Below are positions 5,210 to 5,255 of a stretch of DNA of 5,255 bases, in pieces. The notes under the pieces are model-generated. The model saw only the letters and a program-made list of their open reading frames with translations, searched no databases and was not told where the DNA came from. Source of the DNA: Planctomycetota bacterium (GTDB taxonomy: Bacteria > Planctomycetota > Planctomycetia > Pirellulales > Pirellulaceae). Position 1 is the first letter of the stretch. Each line of letters opens with the position of its first letter. The position numbers were made by a program, and so were the translations under genes. Location of the stretch: assembly GCA_023430365.1 (NCBI GenBank), contig JAEZAS010000526.1:1-5255 (forward strand). Direction: 5' to 3'.

Positions 5210-5255
5210 ATGAAGCGACTGGCCTCGATCACCGTGCTCGCCCTCCTCAGCCTGC
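5210..5255 (+). CDS. start of an exported protein (signal peptide only), cut by window edge
   Basis: ATG 5210 opens MKRLASITVLALLSL, a classic Sec signal peptide start: two basic residues, then a hydrophobic run. Only 15 codons are visible, so the mature protein is unknown, and a lipoprotein cannot be excluded because any lipobox would lie beyond the edge. A good promoter at 5059-5088 is properly placed. The only ribosome-binding candidate is the weak GGTAAG at 5200-5205. Confidence 0.6.
   Translation, partial: MKRLASITVLALLSL

Overview
The window most resembles a planctomycete (Planctomycetota, Pirellulales-like) chromosome. This is inferred from four things: high GC in the main genes (about 63-67% in sampled lines), an exported FAD oxidoreductase with beta-sandwich domains at both ends, a NosR-like membrane protein with paired FMN-binding domains, and spacers rich in short hairpins and degenerate heptamers. 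No ribosomal or other marker gene is present, so the taxonomy is a family-level guess.

Left part, minus strand (1-3382). A 760-residue exported FAD-dependent oxidoreductase (3382 to 1100) is followed 132 bp downstream by the N-terminal 322 residues of a membrane-anchored FMN-binding protein (967 to 1, cut by the window edge). The second gene has two tandem FMN-binding-like units; the first has a full flavinylation motif, and the second is cut exactly at its SG. Both are extracytoplasmic flavoproteins on one strand and may share a transcript, though a hairpin lies between them. A functional link is inference only.

Middle (3383-3841). A 459-bp divergent spacer holds the RBS and a possible -10 box of the oxidoreductase gene, then an island of repeats: an imperfect hairpin, five degenerate 7-bp units in tandem, three more hairpins, and a cluster of GAATTC-containing palindromes forming a 22-bp inverted repeat. 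It has no believable gene.

Right part, plus strand (3842-5255). There are three small genes. The first is a membrane-anchored hypothetical protein (146 aa). The second is a small zinc-ribbon protein whose N- and C-terminal halves lie in different frames, so it is a frameshifted gene or a one-base sequencing error. The third is a 133-aa thioredoxin-fold-like protein in which both active-site cysteines are replaced (WSGPA instead of WCGPC). Sampled lines of the last two are near 52% GC, clearly lower than the left part, which suggests an accessory or recently acquired segment. A good sigma-70-type promoter (5059-5088) then drives a new gene starting at 5210, of which only a signal peptide is visible.

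No complete new multi-gene system can be shown here. The items most worth checking are the frameshifted zinc ribbon, the redox-dead thioredoxin fold, the tandem FMN domains and the repeat island.
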